From NCBI GenBank assembly GCA_024635585.1, contig JAGXIP010000215.1, forward strand, positions 1-32,733: DNA of 32,733 nucleotides. Reading direction: 5' to 3'. Under the pieces are notes generated by a model. It did not search any database. It saw only the letters and a list, made by a program, of their open reading frames with translations, and was not told the DNA's origin. This stretch comes from Saccharicrinis sp. Its GTDB lineage: Bacteria > Bacteroidota > Bacteroidia > Bacteroidales > Marinilabiliaceae. The first letter of the stretch is position 1. The number at the start of each line of letters is the position of its first letter. Below, one piece after another: positions 7,273 through 16,862 of the stretch. A program made the position numbers and the translations under genes.

Positions 7273-8571
7273 ATGATGCAATATTACAGCACCAATTCAC
7301 CAGATACAAAAGTAAGTCTTAAAGAGGCTGTACTTCGGGGGCTTGCACCCGATAAAGGGTTGTACATGCCTGAAACCATCCCCACGTTGGATGCGTCTTT
7401 CTTTGCAAACATAGGCCAAAAATCGCTACCCGAAATTGGTTTTGAAGTGCTCAAGCCCTTCTTTTGCCCTGATATACCCGAGGAAACTTTTAAAACAATT
7501 GTACAAGAGTCGCTTAACTTCGATATTCCCACGGTTAAGGTGAATAACAATATTTACGCACTGGAACTTTTCCATGGCCCTACCTTGGCTTTTAAGGATG
7601 TAGGAGCTCGTTTTATGGCGCGTATATTATCCTATTTTGCCAAAGGTCGTAATGAGGAGATCAATGTTTTGGTGGCCACTTCCGGCGATACTGGAAGTGC
7701 CGTGGCCAATGGTTTTTACAAGGTGCCTGGGATTAAAGTACAGGTACTTTACCCAAAGGGAATGGTGAGCCAGGTGCAAGAAAAACAATTTACCACTTTG
7801 GGGCATAACATTACTTCATTGGAGGTGGAAGGTACTTTTGACGAATGCCAACGCATGGTTAAGGAAGCCTTTATGGATACTGAGCTGAACGAAAAACTAG
7901 TGCTCACCTCGGCTAACTCCATTAACTTGGCCCGTCTTTTACCACAATCTGTATATTATTACTATGCCTACGCACAAATGCAAAAGGCAGGCATTGCGGA
8001 CGATATTGTTTTTTGTGTGCCCAGTGGTAATTTCGGAAACATAACAGCTGGACTATTAACTCAAGCCATGGGACTTCCTATCAAACGTTTTATAGCCGCC
8101 ACTAATATCAATGATATAGTACCCCAATATTTGCAGACAGGGAATTATGTACCAGCACCTTCTAAAAGTACAGTAGCCAATGCGATGGATGTTGGCGATC
8201 CCAGTAATTTTGTGCGTATCCTCGATATTTTTGCTTCGGATCATAACCTGGTTAAGTCAAAAATCGAAGGTATTGCATTTACCGATGATGAAATCAAAGC
8301 AGGGGTGAGGCGTGTGGATAAATCCTTCGACTATGTCCTCGATCCACATGGTGCCACAGGTTATTTGGCTTTGGAGAAAATATTGCTAAACGATCAAATA
8401 GGAATTTTTCTGGAAACAGCGCATCCTGCCAAGTTTCCTGAAGTGATAGAACCCGCAATTGGCCGTAAGGTAGATGTGCCACTCAGGCTGCAAGCTTTTA
8501 TGAAAGGTGAAGCAAAAAACATAGCAATAAAGGCCAATTTATATGAGTTAAAACGATTTCTATTAAAATAG
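7273..8571 (+). CDS. thrC: Threonine synthase
   Basis: This PLP enzyme converts O-phosphohomoserine to threonine and phosphate, the last step of the pathway. The 432-residue length, the N-terminal YYSTNSPDTKVSLKEAVLRG (the usual opening of bacterial ThrC), the PLP-lysine motif HGPTLAFKDVGARF (Lys108) and the phosphate-binding ATSGDTGSAVANGF leave little doubt. The start could be 7273 or the adjacent ATG at 7276; the difference is one residue. It is the third structural gene of the thr operon, follows the mutase-like gene by 18 bases and is followed by a strong terminator, so the operon ends here. Confidence 0.97.
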   Translation: MMQYYSTNSPDTKVSLKEAVLRGLAPDKGLYMPETIPTLDASFFANIGQKSLPEIGFEVLKPFFCPDIPEETFKTIVQESLNFDIPTVKVNNNIYALELFHGPTLAFKDVGARFMARILSYFAKGRNEEINVLVATSGDTGSAVANGFYKVPGIKVQVLYPKGMVSQVQEKQFTTLGHNITSLEVEGTFDECQRMVKEAFMDTELNEKLVLTSANSINLARLLPQSVYYYYAYAQMQKAGIADDIVFCVPSGNFGNITAGLLTQAMGLPIKRFIAATNINDIVPQYLQTGNYVPAPSKSTVANAMDVGDPSNFVRILDIFASDHNLVKSKIEGIAFTDDEIKAGVRRVDKSFDYVLDPHGATGYLALEKILLNDQIGIFLETAHPAKFPEVIEPAIGRKVDVPLRLQAFMKGEAKNIAIKANLYELKRFLLK

Positions 8572-8594
8572 GCATAGTTATTGTTAATTATCGT

Positions 8595-8632
8595 AAAAAC
8601 CATGAAACTTTCACAATCGTTTCATGGTTTTT
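8595..8632 (+). terminator. Intrinsic terminator of the thr operon
   Basis: AAAAACCATGAAAC (8595-8608) pairs perfectly with GTTTCATGGTTTTT (8619-8632): a 14-bp stem with a 10-base loop, its T run forming the 3' arm. It lies 23 bases after the thrC stop. Confidence 0.9.
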
Positions 8633-8642
8633 AAAAAAAAGC

Positions 8643-8650
8643 TATTTTTG
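8643..8650 (+). promoter_or_regulatory. Predicted -7 element upstream of the secreted TPR gene
   Basis: TATTTTTG is a perfect TAnnTTTG match just after the thr terminator, 48 bases before the TPR start codon. No clear TTTG -33 element was seen at the usual distance. Confidence 0.5.
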
Positions 8651-8698
8651 TCTATTCATATAAATATTCACCAATCATATAATTTTAAAACAAAAATC

Positions 8699-9346
8699 AT
8701 GAAGTACATTTTATCAGTAACATTATTGTTGTTTACCATGTTGGGAGCTACCTATGCTCAGGAGGAGAAAAGTGCAGCCGAATTTGTCAATGAAGGAAAC
8801 GATGCGTTGCGAGCAAAAAATTACAAAGCCGCCCTCGCCTCCTATGAAGCAGCCATAAATGCTTGGGACGAAACGGAAGACATGGATGCCGCTATGATTT
8901 ATAATACAGCAACATGTGCACGTAAAATTGACAACAATGAAAAAGCATTAAAGTATTATGCGCAATCAAAAGAATTGGCATATAAAGAGGACGTAGCAAC
9001 CTTTTATATGGGAATGGCCTATAAAGATATGGGCAAAGACGAAGAAATGGAAAAAGTATTGTTGGGCGGCATCGAAGAATTTCCGAACAGCAAGTACATC
9101 GGTTATATGAAAAAAGAGTTAGGCAAGCACTATGTGAAACAAGCCAATGATTTTTTTATGAATGGAATTGCTATTCTTAACACCCGAGTAGATGGAAACC
9201 GTGAGGAGTGGGATGCCATTAAGGAAAAGGCAAAAACTGAGTTTGACCAAGCAAATGAGCTTGCCGACAAAACCTTAAAATACGATGCAAAGAATAAGGC
9301 AGCGTTAACTATAAAAACTAAAATTGAAGAGTTGATGAAGAGCTAA
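8699..9346 (+). CDS. Secreted tetratricopeptide-repeat protein
   Basis: A 215-residue exported protein. I place the start at ATG 8699 because it opens with a clean signal peptide (MKYILSVTLLLFTMLGATYA, cleavage before QEEK) and lies after the predicted -7 element at 8643-8650; the longer frame from 8624 would begin inside the thr terminator. Residues 30-150 contain about three TPR units (EGNDALRAKNYKAALASYEA, IYNTATCARKIDNNEKALKY), and the C-terminal 60 residues are a Lys/Glu-rich helical tail. TPR units mediate protein contacts; no enzyme motif is visible. Similar small secreted TPR proteins are frequent in Bacteroidota, and a second one follows gyrA in this window. The partner is unknown. 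Confidence 0.85.
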   Translation: MKYILSVTLLLFTMLGATYAQEEKSAAEFVNEGNDALRAKNYKAALASYEAAINAWDETEDMDAAMIYNTATCARKIDNNEKALKYYAQSKELAYKEDVATFYMGMAYKDMGKDEEMEKVLLGGIEEFPNSKYIGYMKKELGKHYVKQANDFFMNGIAILNTRVDGNREEWDAIKEKAKTEFDQANELADKTLKYDAKNKAALTIKTKIEELMKS

Positions 9347-9369
9347 TAAAAACAGCACTTTTTAGATAC

Positions 9370-9404
9370 AAAAAAGGATGAACCCAAGAGGTTCATCCTT
9401 TTTT
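9370..9404. terminator. Bidirectional terminator between the TPR gene and clpC
   Basis: AAAAAAGGATGAACC (9370-9384) pairs with GGTTCATCCTTTTTT (9390-9404): a 15-bp perfect stem with a 5-base loop. Poly-A on one side and poly-T on the other let it serve both convergent genes. Confidence 0.9.
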
Positions 9405-9420
9405 GTTTTAAAGCGACGCC

Positions 9421-11955
9421 TTAGTTTTCGCTCGCTTTTGTATCTTTCAACGCTTTCATGGGCTCTTTCTCTATCGAAGTAAATATCTTTTCTTCTTCTT
9501 CGTTAAAATCGACTTTTATAATATCTCCTTCTGATATGCTGGCTTGGATGATGATCTCGGCCATTTCGTCTTCCAGGTATTTTTGTATAGCTCTTTTTAA
9601 CGGACGCGCCCCAAAGTTGGTATCAAAGCCTTTAGATGCAATATATTCTTTTGCTTTTTCCGTCAGTAAAAGTTTGTAGCCCAATGATTCCACACGAGCA
9701 TAGAGTCCTTTAAGCTCAATATCTATTATCTTAAAGATATGTTCTTTATCCAAAGAGTTGAAAACAATTACATCATCAATCCGGTTGATAAATTCCGGAG
9801 CAAATGCCTTTTTCATGGCCTTTTGGATAACATGACGGGCATGATCAGAATCCGACTCTTTGCTGCTGGGCTGAAAACCTACCCCGCGACCAAAATCTTT
9901 TAATTCACGACTTCCAATATTGGAGGTCATAATGATAATGGTGTTTTTAAAATCAACGCGTCGTCCCAAACTATCAGTTAACCTACCTTCGTCAAGTACC
10001 TGTAGCAATAGATTAAAAACATCGGGGTGCGCTTTTTCTATTTCGTCCAAAAGAACTACAGAATAGGGTCTGCGTCTCACCTTTTCTGTTAGCTGTCCGC
10101 CTTCCTCATATCCCACGTATCCGGGAGGTGCGCCCACCAAACGTGATACCGAAAATTTTTCCATGTACTCACTCATATCAATGCGGATAAGTGCATCTGT
10201 TGAGTCGAACAAGTAAGTAGCCAGCACTTTTGCCAAATGTGTTTTTCCAACTCCAGTTGGCCCAAGAAACACGAAGGAACCTATCGGACGGTTGGGATCT
10301 TTAAGTCCGGCACGGTTACGTTGTATCGCCTTCACTATCTTCTGAATTGCATCCTCCTGGCCAATCACACGACCTTGCATTTCACTACCCATTTTCAGTA
10401 GTCTAAAACCTTCGGCTTGAGCCACCCGCTGCACGGGAATACCTGTCATCATAGCCACAACTTCGGCTACTTTTTCAATGTCAACAATCTCTCGGTTCTG
10501 TTGAAGATCCTTTTCCCATTTGGATTTGGCATGATTCAAATCTTCAAGATAAGTTTTTTCCTTATCTCTGAAACTGGCAGCCAGCTCAAAATTTTGGGCT
10601 TTTACCGCCTTTATCTTATTGTCTTTCGTTTCTTCAATCTGTTCCTCCAGTTTCAATATAGTCTCAGGCACAATAATATTCGATATATGAACACGCGAAC
10701 CCGCTTCGTCTAATGCATCAATTGCCTTATCAGGCAAATTACGGTCGGTTATATACCTGTCAGTCAGTTTTACACATGCTTCTATAGCCTCTTGAGTAAA
10801 CGATACATTATGGTGATCCTCATACTTTTCTTTTATATTATTGAGTATCTGTATCGTCTCATCAATACTGGTGGGTTCAACCATAATTTTTTGAAACCTA
10901 CGTTCCAAAGCACCATCTTTTTCAATATGCTGACGGTATTCATCCAAAGTAGTGGCTCCAATACATTGAATATCTCCACGTGCCAAGGCTGGTTTTAACA
11001 TGTTGGCCGCATCTAACGATCCTGTTGCACCACCCGCACCAACAATAGTATGTATCTCGTCAATAAAAAGGATAATATTGTGGTTTTTTGAAAGCTCGTT
11101 TAAAATTGCCTTCATCCGCTCTTCAAATTGACCTCTGTATTTGGTTCCTGCTACTATAGAAGCCAGGTCAAGTGTAACCACTCTCTTATCGAACAATACT
11201 CGTGATACTTTTTTCTCCTGAATACGTAGTGCTAACCCTTCGGCAATAGCCGACTTACCAACGCCAGGCTCACCTATTAATATGGGGTTATTTTTCTTTC
11301 TTCGACTTAAAATCTGAGCCAATCGCTCAATTTCCTTTTCCCGTCCCACAATAGGGTCCAGCTTGCCTTCTTCGGCAGCTTGTGTTATATCTATGCCAAA
11401 ATTATCCAACACAGGTGTGTCCGACCCTTTTGGTCCAGCAGCCGAACGCGTTCCATCAGAACCGCCACCCGACGAAAAAGGGCTGTCCTGATCATCATCC
11501 TCAGGCATATCTGCTTTGGCCAATGGTTGGTTGTTAGTAAGTAAAGCCTTTACTTTTTCGTAATTTAATTTTTTATCTTCCATAAGTTCAGGTATTAATC
11601 CTTGGTTATCCTTCAATAATGCCAAAAGCAAATGTCCGGTATTTATATTTTTACTTTTCACCGCACGTGCCTCCAAATAAATCAATCTCAAAATCCTTTC
11701 CGACGATTTTAGCAGAGGAATATGGTCGCTGTGCTGCAGCACGGTGTTTGTTTTAATTCTAAGTTCAATAGTATGCTTTAGATTATGCAAGTTAATGCCT
11801 AACTGCCCAAGCACCTCAATAGCCGTACCTTTACCTTCTCTAAGCAATCCCAATAAAAGATGTTCGGGCAATATATATGGATTTCCGAGGCGTTCGGCTT
11901 CTTCTTTCGAAAAACCTATTACATCATTAATCCTTTGTGAATAATTCAAATTCAT
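9421..11955 (-). CDS. clpC: ATP-dependent Clp protease ATP-binding subunit ClpC
   Basis: An 844-residue HSP100 unfoldase. It has the double Clp N domain (residues 1-145, opening YSQRINDVIGFSKEEAERLG), AAA-1 with Walker A GEPGVGKS at 228-235 and the FIDEIHTIVGAG Walker B, a central UVR-type helical insertion (KAQNFELAASFRDKE) that marks ClpC rather than ClpB, and AAA-2 with Walker A GPTGVGKT at 565-572 followed by VLLDEIEKAHPDVFN. A VGF tripeptide at 692-694 (GRGVGFQP) matches the loop through which ClpC docks onto ClpP, so it should feed a ClpP peptidase encoded elsewhere. It is transcribed divergently from gyrA across a 343-base spacer and ends at the bidirectional terminator. I see no CtsR gene or obvious CtsR operator beside it. 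Confidence 0.97.
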   Translation of the reverse strand: MNLNYSQRINDVIGFSKEEAERLGNPYILPEHLLLGLLREGKGTAIEVLGQLGINLHNLKHTIELRIKTNTVLQHSDHIPLLKSSERILRLIYLEARAVKSKNINTGHLLLALLKDNQGLIPELMEDKKLNYEKVKALLTNNQPLAKADMPEDDDQDSPFSSGGGSDGTRSAAGPKGSDTPVLDNFGIDITQAAEEGKLDPIVGREKEIERLAQILSRRKKNNPILIGEPGVGKSAIAEGLALRIQEKKVSRVLFDKRVVTLDLASIVAGTKYRGQFEERMKAILNELSKNHNIILFIDEIHTIVGAGGATGSLDAANMLKPALARGDIQCIGATTLDEYRQHIEKDGALERRFQKIMVEPTSIDETIQILNNIKEKYEDHHNVSFTQEAIEACVKLTDRYITDRNLPDKAIDALDEAGSRVHISNIIVPETILKLEEQIEETKDNKIKAVKAQNFELAASFRDKEKTYLEDLNHAKSKWEKDLQQNREIVDIEKVAEVVAMMTGIPVQRVAQAEGFRLLKMGSEMQGRVIGQEDAIQKIVKAIQRNRAGLKDPNRPIGSFVFLGPTGVGKTHLAKVLATYLFDSTDALIRIDMSEYMEKFSVSRLVGAPPGYVGYEEGGQLTEKVRRRPYSVVLLDEIEKAHPDVFNLLLQVLDEGRLTDSLGRRVDFKNTIIIMTSNIGSRELKDFGRGVGFQPSSKESDSDHARHVIQKAMKKAFAPEFINRIDDVIVFNSLDKEHIFKIIDIELKGLYARVESLGYKLLLTEKAKEYIASKGFDTNFGARPLKRAIQKYLEDEMAEIIIQASISEGDIIKVDFNEEEEKIFTSIEKEPMKALKDTKASEN

Positions 11956-12298
11956 GCGGTATATTTTTTCCTTTGGTTAGCAATTTTCGTGCAATTCATA
12001 CAAATACTGACAATTCAACAGCGTAACGTCAAAAAACACGTCACTTTTGCTGACATAATTCTATTGCTAAAGCTTTAAACACGCAATTAATAGTATTGTT
12101 TATTTAAGCATTTAAGCAATAGAACGGGATAAAAATAACAATAAATATGCGTATTTCAGAATGTTTGTTCCTTGTTTATAAATTGTGCTCACTTTCGTTT
12201 TATAATTAGCACATAAATGACTAAATTAGGCCGTCCAAAAAACAGGCTATACAAGGCCTGTTTTCGTGTGTATATTCTAATTCATAATTTAAATATAA
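11956..12298. other. Divergent spacer between clpC and gyrA
   Basis: An AT-rich spacer holding both promoters by position. I found no perfect TAnnTTTG on either strand. Visible features are a tandem TTTAAGCA pair (12103-12118), repeated TGAC/GTCA half-sites at 12005-12056, a terminator-like hairpin (12239-12264) and a 29-codon upstream frame (12217-12306) on the gyrA side. Confidence 0.6.
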
Positions 12299-12306
12299 AT
12301 GGCTGA
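12217..12306 (+). other. Possible upstream reading frame overlapping the gyrA start
   Basis: A 29-codon frame from ATG 12217 to TGA 12304-12306 encodes a basic peptide (MTKLGRPKNRLYKACF at its N-terminus) and overlaps the first 8 bases of gyrA. It contains the 12239-12264 hairpin. No recognisable domain; it may be chance, and I give it low weight as a gene. Confidence 0.25.
12239..12264 (+). promoter_or_regulatory. Hairpin in the gyrA leader
   Basis: AAAACAGGC (12239-12247) pairs perfectly with GCCTGTTTT (12256-12264), 9 bp with an 8-base loop, 34 bases before the gyrA ATG. Its 3' arm ends in four T, so it resembles an intrinsic terminator placed inside a leader. No gene upstream needs terminating because clpC runs the other way. 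Confidence 0.6.
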
Positions 12307-14878
12307 AGGAGAAAGAATTATAAAGATCAATATTGAGGAAGAAATGAAATCGGCCTACATCGATTATTCGATGTCGGTAATTGTTTCAAGGGCTTTGCCC
12401 GACGTTAGGGACGGTTTTAAGCCCGTTCACCGACGAGTACTGTATGCGATGAGCGATTTGGGACTTGCTTCCAACAAACCGTATAAAAAATCGGCCAGAA
12501 TAGTGGGAGAGGTTTTAGGTAAGTATCACCCACATGGCGACTCTTCTGTTTATTATGCTATGGTTCGTATGGCCCAACCGTGGTCTTTACGGTATCCCTT
12601 AGTTGATGGACAAGGAAACTTTGGGTCAGTGGATGGAGATAGTCCTGCTGCAATGCGTTATACCGAAGCTCGTTTGAATAAGATAGCAGAGGAAACCCTG
12701 ATCGATATCGACAAGAGAACGGTAGACTTTAGGTTAAACTTTGATGATTCTTTACAAGAGCCTACCGTTTTACCAACCCGCATACCAAACCTTTTGGTGA
12801 ATGGTGCTTCAGGTATCGCAGTGGGTATGGCTACCAACATGCCACCCCATAATTTAACCGAAATCATTAACGCTACGGTAGCCTATATCGAAAATAACGA
12901 TATCGACATCGACGGACTTTTGGAGTATGTTAAGGCACCCGATTTTCCCACCGGAGGAACTATTTACGGTTATAAAGGTGTAAAAGATGCTTTTGAAACG
13001 GGTAGGGGACGAGTAGTGGTTCGTGCCAAAGCCGAAGTAGAAACCGATAACAGCGGCAGGGATAAAATCATTGTCACCGAAATTCCTTACATGGTGAACA
13101 AGGCGGAACTTATTATTAAAATAGCCGACCTTGTAAACGAGAAAAAAATTGAAGGCATTTCCAACGTTAATGATGAGTCGGATAGAGACGGAATGCGCAT
13201 AGTAGTTGACCTTAAACGCGATGCTATTGCCAATGTGGTTCTAAATAACCTCTACAAACTCACCGCATTGCAATCATCTTTCAGCGTAAATAATATCGCG
13301 CTTGTTAAAGGACGTCCGCAAATGCTTAACCTTAAAGGTTTGATAAGCAATTTTGTAGAGCACCGCCACGATGTGGTAATACGACGTACGCAATACGAAT
13401 TGGAACAGGCCGAAAAACGTGCTCACATTCTTGAAGGACTTATTATTGCTAGTGATAATATTGATGAAGTCATTAAAATAATAAGAGCTGCATCCAGTCC
13501 CGATGAAGCACGTGAAAAACTGATTGAGCGATTTGAACTATCAGATATTCAGGCACGCGCCATTGTTGATATGCGTTTACGCCAGCTTACCGGACTAGAG
13601 CAGGACAAACTGCGTACCGAATATAACGAACTGTTGATTGTAATTGCCGACTTGAAAGACATATTGGCTCAAGAGCCCCGGCGTATGGAAATCATAACTG
13701 GGGAACTGATTCAAATAAGGGATAAATATGGCGATGCCAGAAGAACAGAAATAGTCTATTCATCGGAAGAATTCAATCCCGAAGATTTTTATGCAGATGA
13801 CGAAATGGTGATTACCATCTCACATATGGGTTACATAAAAAGAACACCTTTGGCAGAGTTCAGAACCCAATCCAGGGGAGGAGTAGGCTCCAAAGGAAGC
13901 ACCACACGCGACGAGGATTTCATCGAACACCTGTACCCGGCAACCATGCACAACACCATGTTGTTTTTTACCAGTAAAGGACGATGTTTTTGGTTGAAGG
14001 TGTACGATATTCCCGAAGGAGGTAAAAATACCAAAGGAAGAGCTATACAAAACTTGTTGAACATTGAAGGCGATGATAAAGTACAAGCTTTTATCAAAGT
14101 AAAAGGACTCGGCGAACAGGACTATATTAATAACCATTATATCATAATGGGAACCAAAAAAGGGGTGATTAAAAAATCCTTATTGGCCGACTATTCACGT
14201 CCACGTGTAAACGGTGTTAATGCCATTACCATCAAGGAAGATGACGAGTTGATTCAAGCACGGCTAACCAATGGTCAGGCTGAAATATTGATGGCCACAA
14301 AATCGGGTAGAGCCATCCGATTTAACGAAACCAAAGTTAGGTGCATCGGTCGTACTGGTCAGGGTGTCAAGGGGATAACCTTAGATACAAAGAATGATGA
14401 AGTGGTTGGCATGATATGTGTTGAAGACATAGAGCAGGAAGAAGTGCTGGTGGTGAGCGAAAATGGTTTTGGAAAAAAATCTAAAATCGAAGATTATCGC
14501 ATCACTAACCGAGGCGGTAAAGGAGTAAAAACAATGCGTATTACCGACAAAACAGGTGCATTAATTACCATTAAAAATGTTACCGACGACAATGACCTGA
14601 TGATCATTAACAAATCTGGAATAACGATTCGCTTAGCGCTGTCCGAGATGCGTACTACTGGCAGAGCAACACAAGGAGTGAAGGTAATTAACCTAAGAAA
14701 CGGTGATCAAATTGCCTCCGTAGCTAAAGTTTCGGCATTTAAAGAAGAAGAAATTGTAGAATCAGATTTAGATGTGGATGCTATAATTTCAGACCAGATC
14801 GAAGACGGAAGTAACGCTACAGAAAAAGAAAATCCAAATCAGGAAAACAACGAGAATAATAATAACGATCAAGAATAA
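12299..14878 (+). CDS. gyrA: DNA gyrase subunit A
   Basis: The 859-residue product is the breakage-reunion subunit of gyrase, acting with GyrB (not in this window) to introduce negative supercoils. The winged-helix core spans residues 1-500 with catalytic Tyr121 ([10 protein letters not shown]) and the [21 protein letters not shown] region; the C-terminal beta-pinwheel follows and contains a GyrA-box at 524-530 (QSRGGVG, compared with QRRGGKG in E. coli), which supports gyrase rather than ParC. The quinolone-binding segment reads [10 protein letters not shown]: Ser82 matches E. coli Ser83, but residue 86 is Tyr where E. coli has Asp87. The tail is acidic and Asn-rich. The TPR gene follows 48 bases downstream. 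Confidence 0.97.
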   Translation: MAEGERIIKINIEEEMKSAYIDYSMSVIVSRALPDVRDGFKPVHRRVLYAMSDLGLASNKPYKKSARIVGEVLGKYHPHGDSSVYYAMVRMAQPWSLRYPLVDGQGNFGSVDGDSPAAMRYTEARLNKIAEETLIDIDKRTVDFRLNFDDSLQEPTVLPTRIPNLLVNGASGIAVGMATNMPPHNLTEIINATVAYIENNDIDIDGLLEYVKAPDFPTGGTIYGYKGVKDAFETGRGRVVVRAKAEVETDNSGRDKIIVTEIPYMVNKAELIIKIADLVNEKKIEGISNVNDESDRDGMRIVVDLKRDAIANVVLNNLYKLTALQSSFSVNNIALVKGRPQMLNLKGLISNFVEHRHDVVIRRTQYELEQAEKRAHILEGLIIASDNIDEVIKIIRAASSPDEAREKLIERFELSDIQARAIVDMRLRQLTGLEQDKLRTEYNELLIVIADLKDILAQEPRRMEIITGELIQIRDKYGDARRTEIVYSSEEFNPEDFYADDEMVITISHMGYIKRTPLAEFRTQSRGGVGSKGSTTRDEDFIEHLYPATMHNTMLFFTSKGRCFWLKVYDIPEGGKNTKGRAIQNLLNIEGDDKVQAFIKVKGLGEQDYINNHYIIMGTKKGVIKKSLLADYSRPRVNGVNAITIKEDDELIQARLTNGQAEILMATKSGRAIRFNETKVRCIGRTGQGVKGITLDTKNDEVVGMICVEDIEQEEVLVVSENGFGKKSKIEDYRITNRGGKGVKTMRITDKTGALITIKNVTDDNDLMIINKSGITIRLALSEMRTTGRATQGVKVINLRNGDQIASVAKVSAFKEEEIVESDLDVDAIISDQIEDGSNATEKENPNQENNENNNNDQE

Positions 14879-14887
14879 AAATAACAT

Positions 14888-14895
14888 TATTTTTG
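14888..14895 (+). promoter_or_regulatory. Predicted -7 element between gyrA and the TPR gene
   Basis: TATTTTTG matches TAnnTTTG exactly and begins 9 bases after the gyrA stop, 31 bases before the next start codon. No matching -33 TTTG was found, so it may be a weak or secondary promoter. Confidence 0.4.
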
Positions 14896-14926
14896 AGGAC
14901 TAAAATCCACACAATAAAAACTCAGT

Positions 14927-16093
14927 ATGATGAAAAAAACAATTTTATTTTTAGCAGCTGTACTCACTTTATCAGTTGCTGTAGCACAAAAAGGGAAGGT
15001 AACAACAGCCACCACATTGCTTGAACAAGGTGATCTTGATAAAGCTAAAGAGGCTATTGACCTAGCTATGGAGCATGAAAAAAGTAACACCTGGCCAAAG
15101 ACCTATATCGTAGCAGCAAACGTTTATAACAAGCTGTATCAAAAGGGAAAGGATGATAAGGGGGTTGTTAAGGCATTCGAATTTTATCAAAAAGCCATTG
15201 AACTAGATAAAAAAGGCAATGACAAAGGTAAGCGAGTTGGAAAATACAAAAAAGAAATTGGCCAAGCATTGATTTTATTTAGCAATGAATTAACAAATGC
15301 GGGTGTTGAAGCATTTAATAAAAATGATTTTGAAACAGCAGTATCCGCTTTTGATGGTCTTTTAAAACTCAATAAAAATGAGTATATGGTTGAAATTCAA
15401 GGTGAAAAGGTAGATACTGCCATCATTTTTAATGCAGCTGTGGCAGCCTATAATGGTAAAAATTGGCCCGTTGCTGAAAAATATTTCGACCAGTCCGTTG
15501 ATTTAAAATATGGTGATGGTGATGTTATTTTGTTGATGCATCAGATGTACGTTGAGCAAGGTGATTCTGCAAAGATGGGTGCAAATTTAATGAGAGGTTT
15601 TGAAACTTATCCTGATGATAATCGCATTTTAACCCAGTTGATCAATTTTTATCTTGAAACAAAACAAAACGATAAAGCACTGGATTATTTGAATAAAGCC
15701 ATCGAAAGCGACGATACAAACCCTTCTTTTTATTATGCCAGAGGAGTACTGTACGACAGTAGCAAAAACTTTGAGGAAGCCATGAAAAATTATGAAAAAG
15801 CATTGGAATACGATTCCGAATATTTTAATGCACTTTATAATGTGGGCGTAATGTATTTTAATAAAGCGGTTGAGGAAATGAATTTAGCCAATGCAGAAAC
15901 TGACTTTAAAAAGTTTGAAGCAAAGAAAAAAGTAGCTGAAGATACTTTTAAGCAAGCACTTCCTTATTTTGAAAAAGCATTAGAAGTAAACCCAGAGGAT
16001 GTTGCTGTAATGGAAAGTCTTAAAACACTATATTATCGTTTTGAAATGATGGACAAGTACAAAGCAATTGACGAAAAACTTAAAGGCAATTAA
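14927..16093 (+). CDS. Secreted tetratricopeptide-repeat protein
   Basis: A 388-residue exported TPR protein. The signal peptide is MMKKTILFLAAVLTLSVAVA with cleavage before QKGK; the start may be 14927 or the adjacent ATG at 14930. TPR-like helix pairs run through most of the mature protein, clearest at residues 240-300 (NDKALDYLNKAIESDDTNPS followed by FYYARGVLYDSSKNFEEAMK) and 335-375 (ALPYFEKALEVNPEDVAV). It carries no enzymatic signature and is probably periplasmic, binding another protein. It lies 48 bases after gyrA with a possible promoter between them, and its end is marked by a clear terminator, so it may be read either with gyrA or alone. It is of the same general type as the 215-residue protein at 8699-9346, but I see no close similarity. 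Confidence 0.85.
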   Translation: MMKKTILFLAAVLTLSVAVAQKGKVTTATTLLEQGDLDKAKEAIDLAMEHEKSNTWPKTYIVAANVYNKLYQKGKDDKGVVKAFEFYQKAIELDKKGNDKGKRVGKYKKEIGQALILFSNELTNAGVEAFNKNDFETAVSAFDGLLKLNKNEYMVEIQGEKVDTAIIFNAAVAAYNGKNWPVAEKYFDQSVDLKYGDGDVILLMHQMYVEQGDSAKMGANLMRGFETYPDDNRILTQLINFYLETKQNDKALDYLNKAIESDDTNPSFYYARGVLYDSSKNFEEAMKNYEKALEYDSEYFNALYNVGVMYFNKAVEEMNLANAETDFKKFEAKKKVAEDTFKQALPYFEKALEVNPEDVAVMESLKTLYYRFEMMDKYKAIDEKLKGN

Positions 16094-16127
16094 AATCCTG
16101 TCATAGGATGCATTAAAATTCAAACAT

Positions 16128-16159
16128 AAAATATCCGGATAGAAAAGTCCGGATATTTT
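16128..16159 (+). terminator. Intrinsic terminator after the gyrA-TPR pair
   Basis: AAAATATCCGGA (16128-16139) pairs with TCCGGATATTTT (16148-16159): 12 bp with an 8-base loop, T run at the 3' end, 34 bases after the stop. Confidence 0.88.
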
Positions 16160-16292
16160 TATATATACAAAAATAACATAATAACAACTATAAGACAAAT
16201 GTTATTGGTTATAGATTTCCAGTCATTTCAGGACCCATCACACTTTAGACTACCATAAATTGGAACGGAAATTTAAACCACAATATTTGTTT

Positions 16293-16778
16293 TTACTGAC
16301 GGGGAATCTTTATATTCATCCTAAACTGTGGTTCATCATGCTGATTAACCATCCAGTTTGAAAACTCATCCAGCCATTTCCAAAAAGACAAAACCAAATC
16401 ATCTGGAACATCTTCAAATTTTGATAGTACCACCTTATAACAATCCAGCCATACAATTCTTGATTTTGGAGTAATTTTAAAGGGCAAATGTCGATTAGCC
16501 AGCATTGGATTACCACGAGACATCTTATAATACTGTGGGCCACCTAAACGTTGTACAAAAAAATCAGCAGAACGTCTTTTTGCTCCTTCGAGTAATTCAC
16601 CTTTGGGCGGAAACATATCTTTAATAGAACTTTCAACCAATAGCTCGTAATGGTCATTCACCATTCTGCGCACACCTTCTTCTTTCAAATATTCAAATAT
16701 TGTAATATCAGGCCCTAAACTTTTAAGTCTTAGACCAAAAGGCATTTCTGTAATCTGGAATTGTGTAATATCCACCAT
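16293..16778 (-). CDS. Truncated hemoglobin, group II type
   Basis: A 161-residue heme protein. The globin core starts near residue 28 after a 27-residue N-terminal extension. Hallmarks are Tyr44 (B10 position, NDHYELL), MFPP, the segment QRLGGPQYY at 76-84, proximal His97 in NRHLPFKIT, and Trp110 (VWLDCY), the G8 tryptophan typical of group II truncated hemoglobins. Such proteins bind O2, NO or sulfide and often protect against nitrosative or oxidative stress; the ligand here is not known. The gene lies alone, 84 bases beyond the end of the serine hydrolase gene on the same strand, and its translation start is the only good ATG before the globin fold. No promoter consensus was found in front of it. 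Confidence 0.85.
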   Translation of the reverse strand: MVDITQFQITEMPFGLRLKSLGPDITIFEYLKEEGVRRMVNDHYELLVESSIKDMFPPKGELLEGAKRRSADFFVQRLGGPQYYKMSRGNPMLANRHLPFKITPKSRIVWLDCYKVVLSKFEDVPDDLVLSFWKWLDEFSNWMVNQHDEPQFRMNIKIPRQ

Positions 16779-16862
16779 ATCTATCTCTTAAATCTTTTTC
16801 TCGTAGCCAAATGAAAAGTTACTTTAGCAACAGAAGAAAGAACACTAAGACACTCAAAATGT

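Noticed and set aside
8624-8698. Upstream extension of the 215-residue TPR protein
   Set aside because: It would begin inside the thr terminator stem and before the predicted promoter, and would hide a clean signal peptide.
12005-12056. Repeated TGAC/GTCA half-sites upstream of clpC as a CtsR-type operator
   Set aside because: They do not match the CtsR heptad direct repeat and spacing is irregular.
16836-16860. Sequence 'aacactaagacactc' resembling a dispersed 'cactaagacac' repeat
   Set aside because: Only one short degenerate copy is present in the window, so repeat status cannot be supported.
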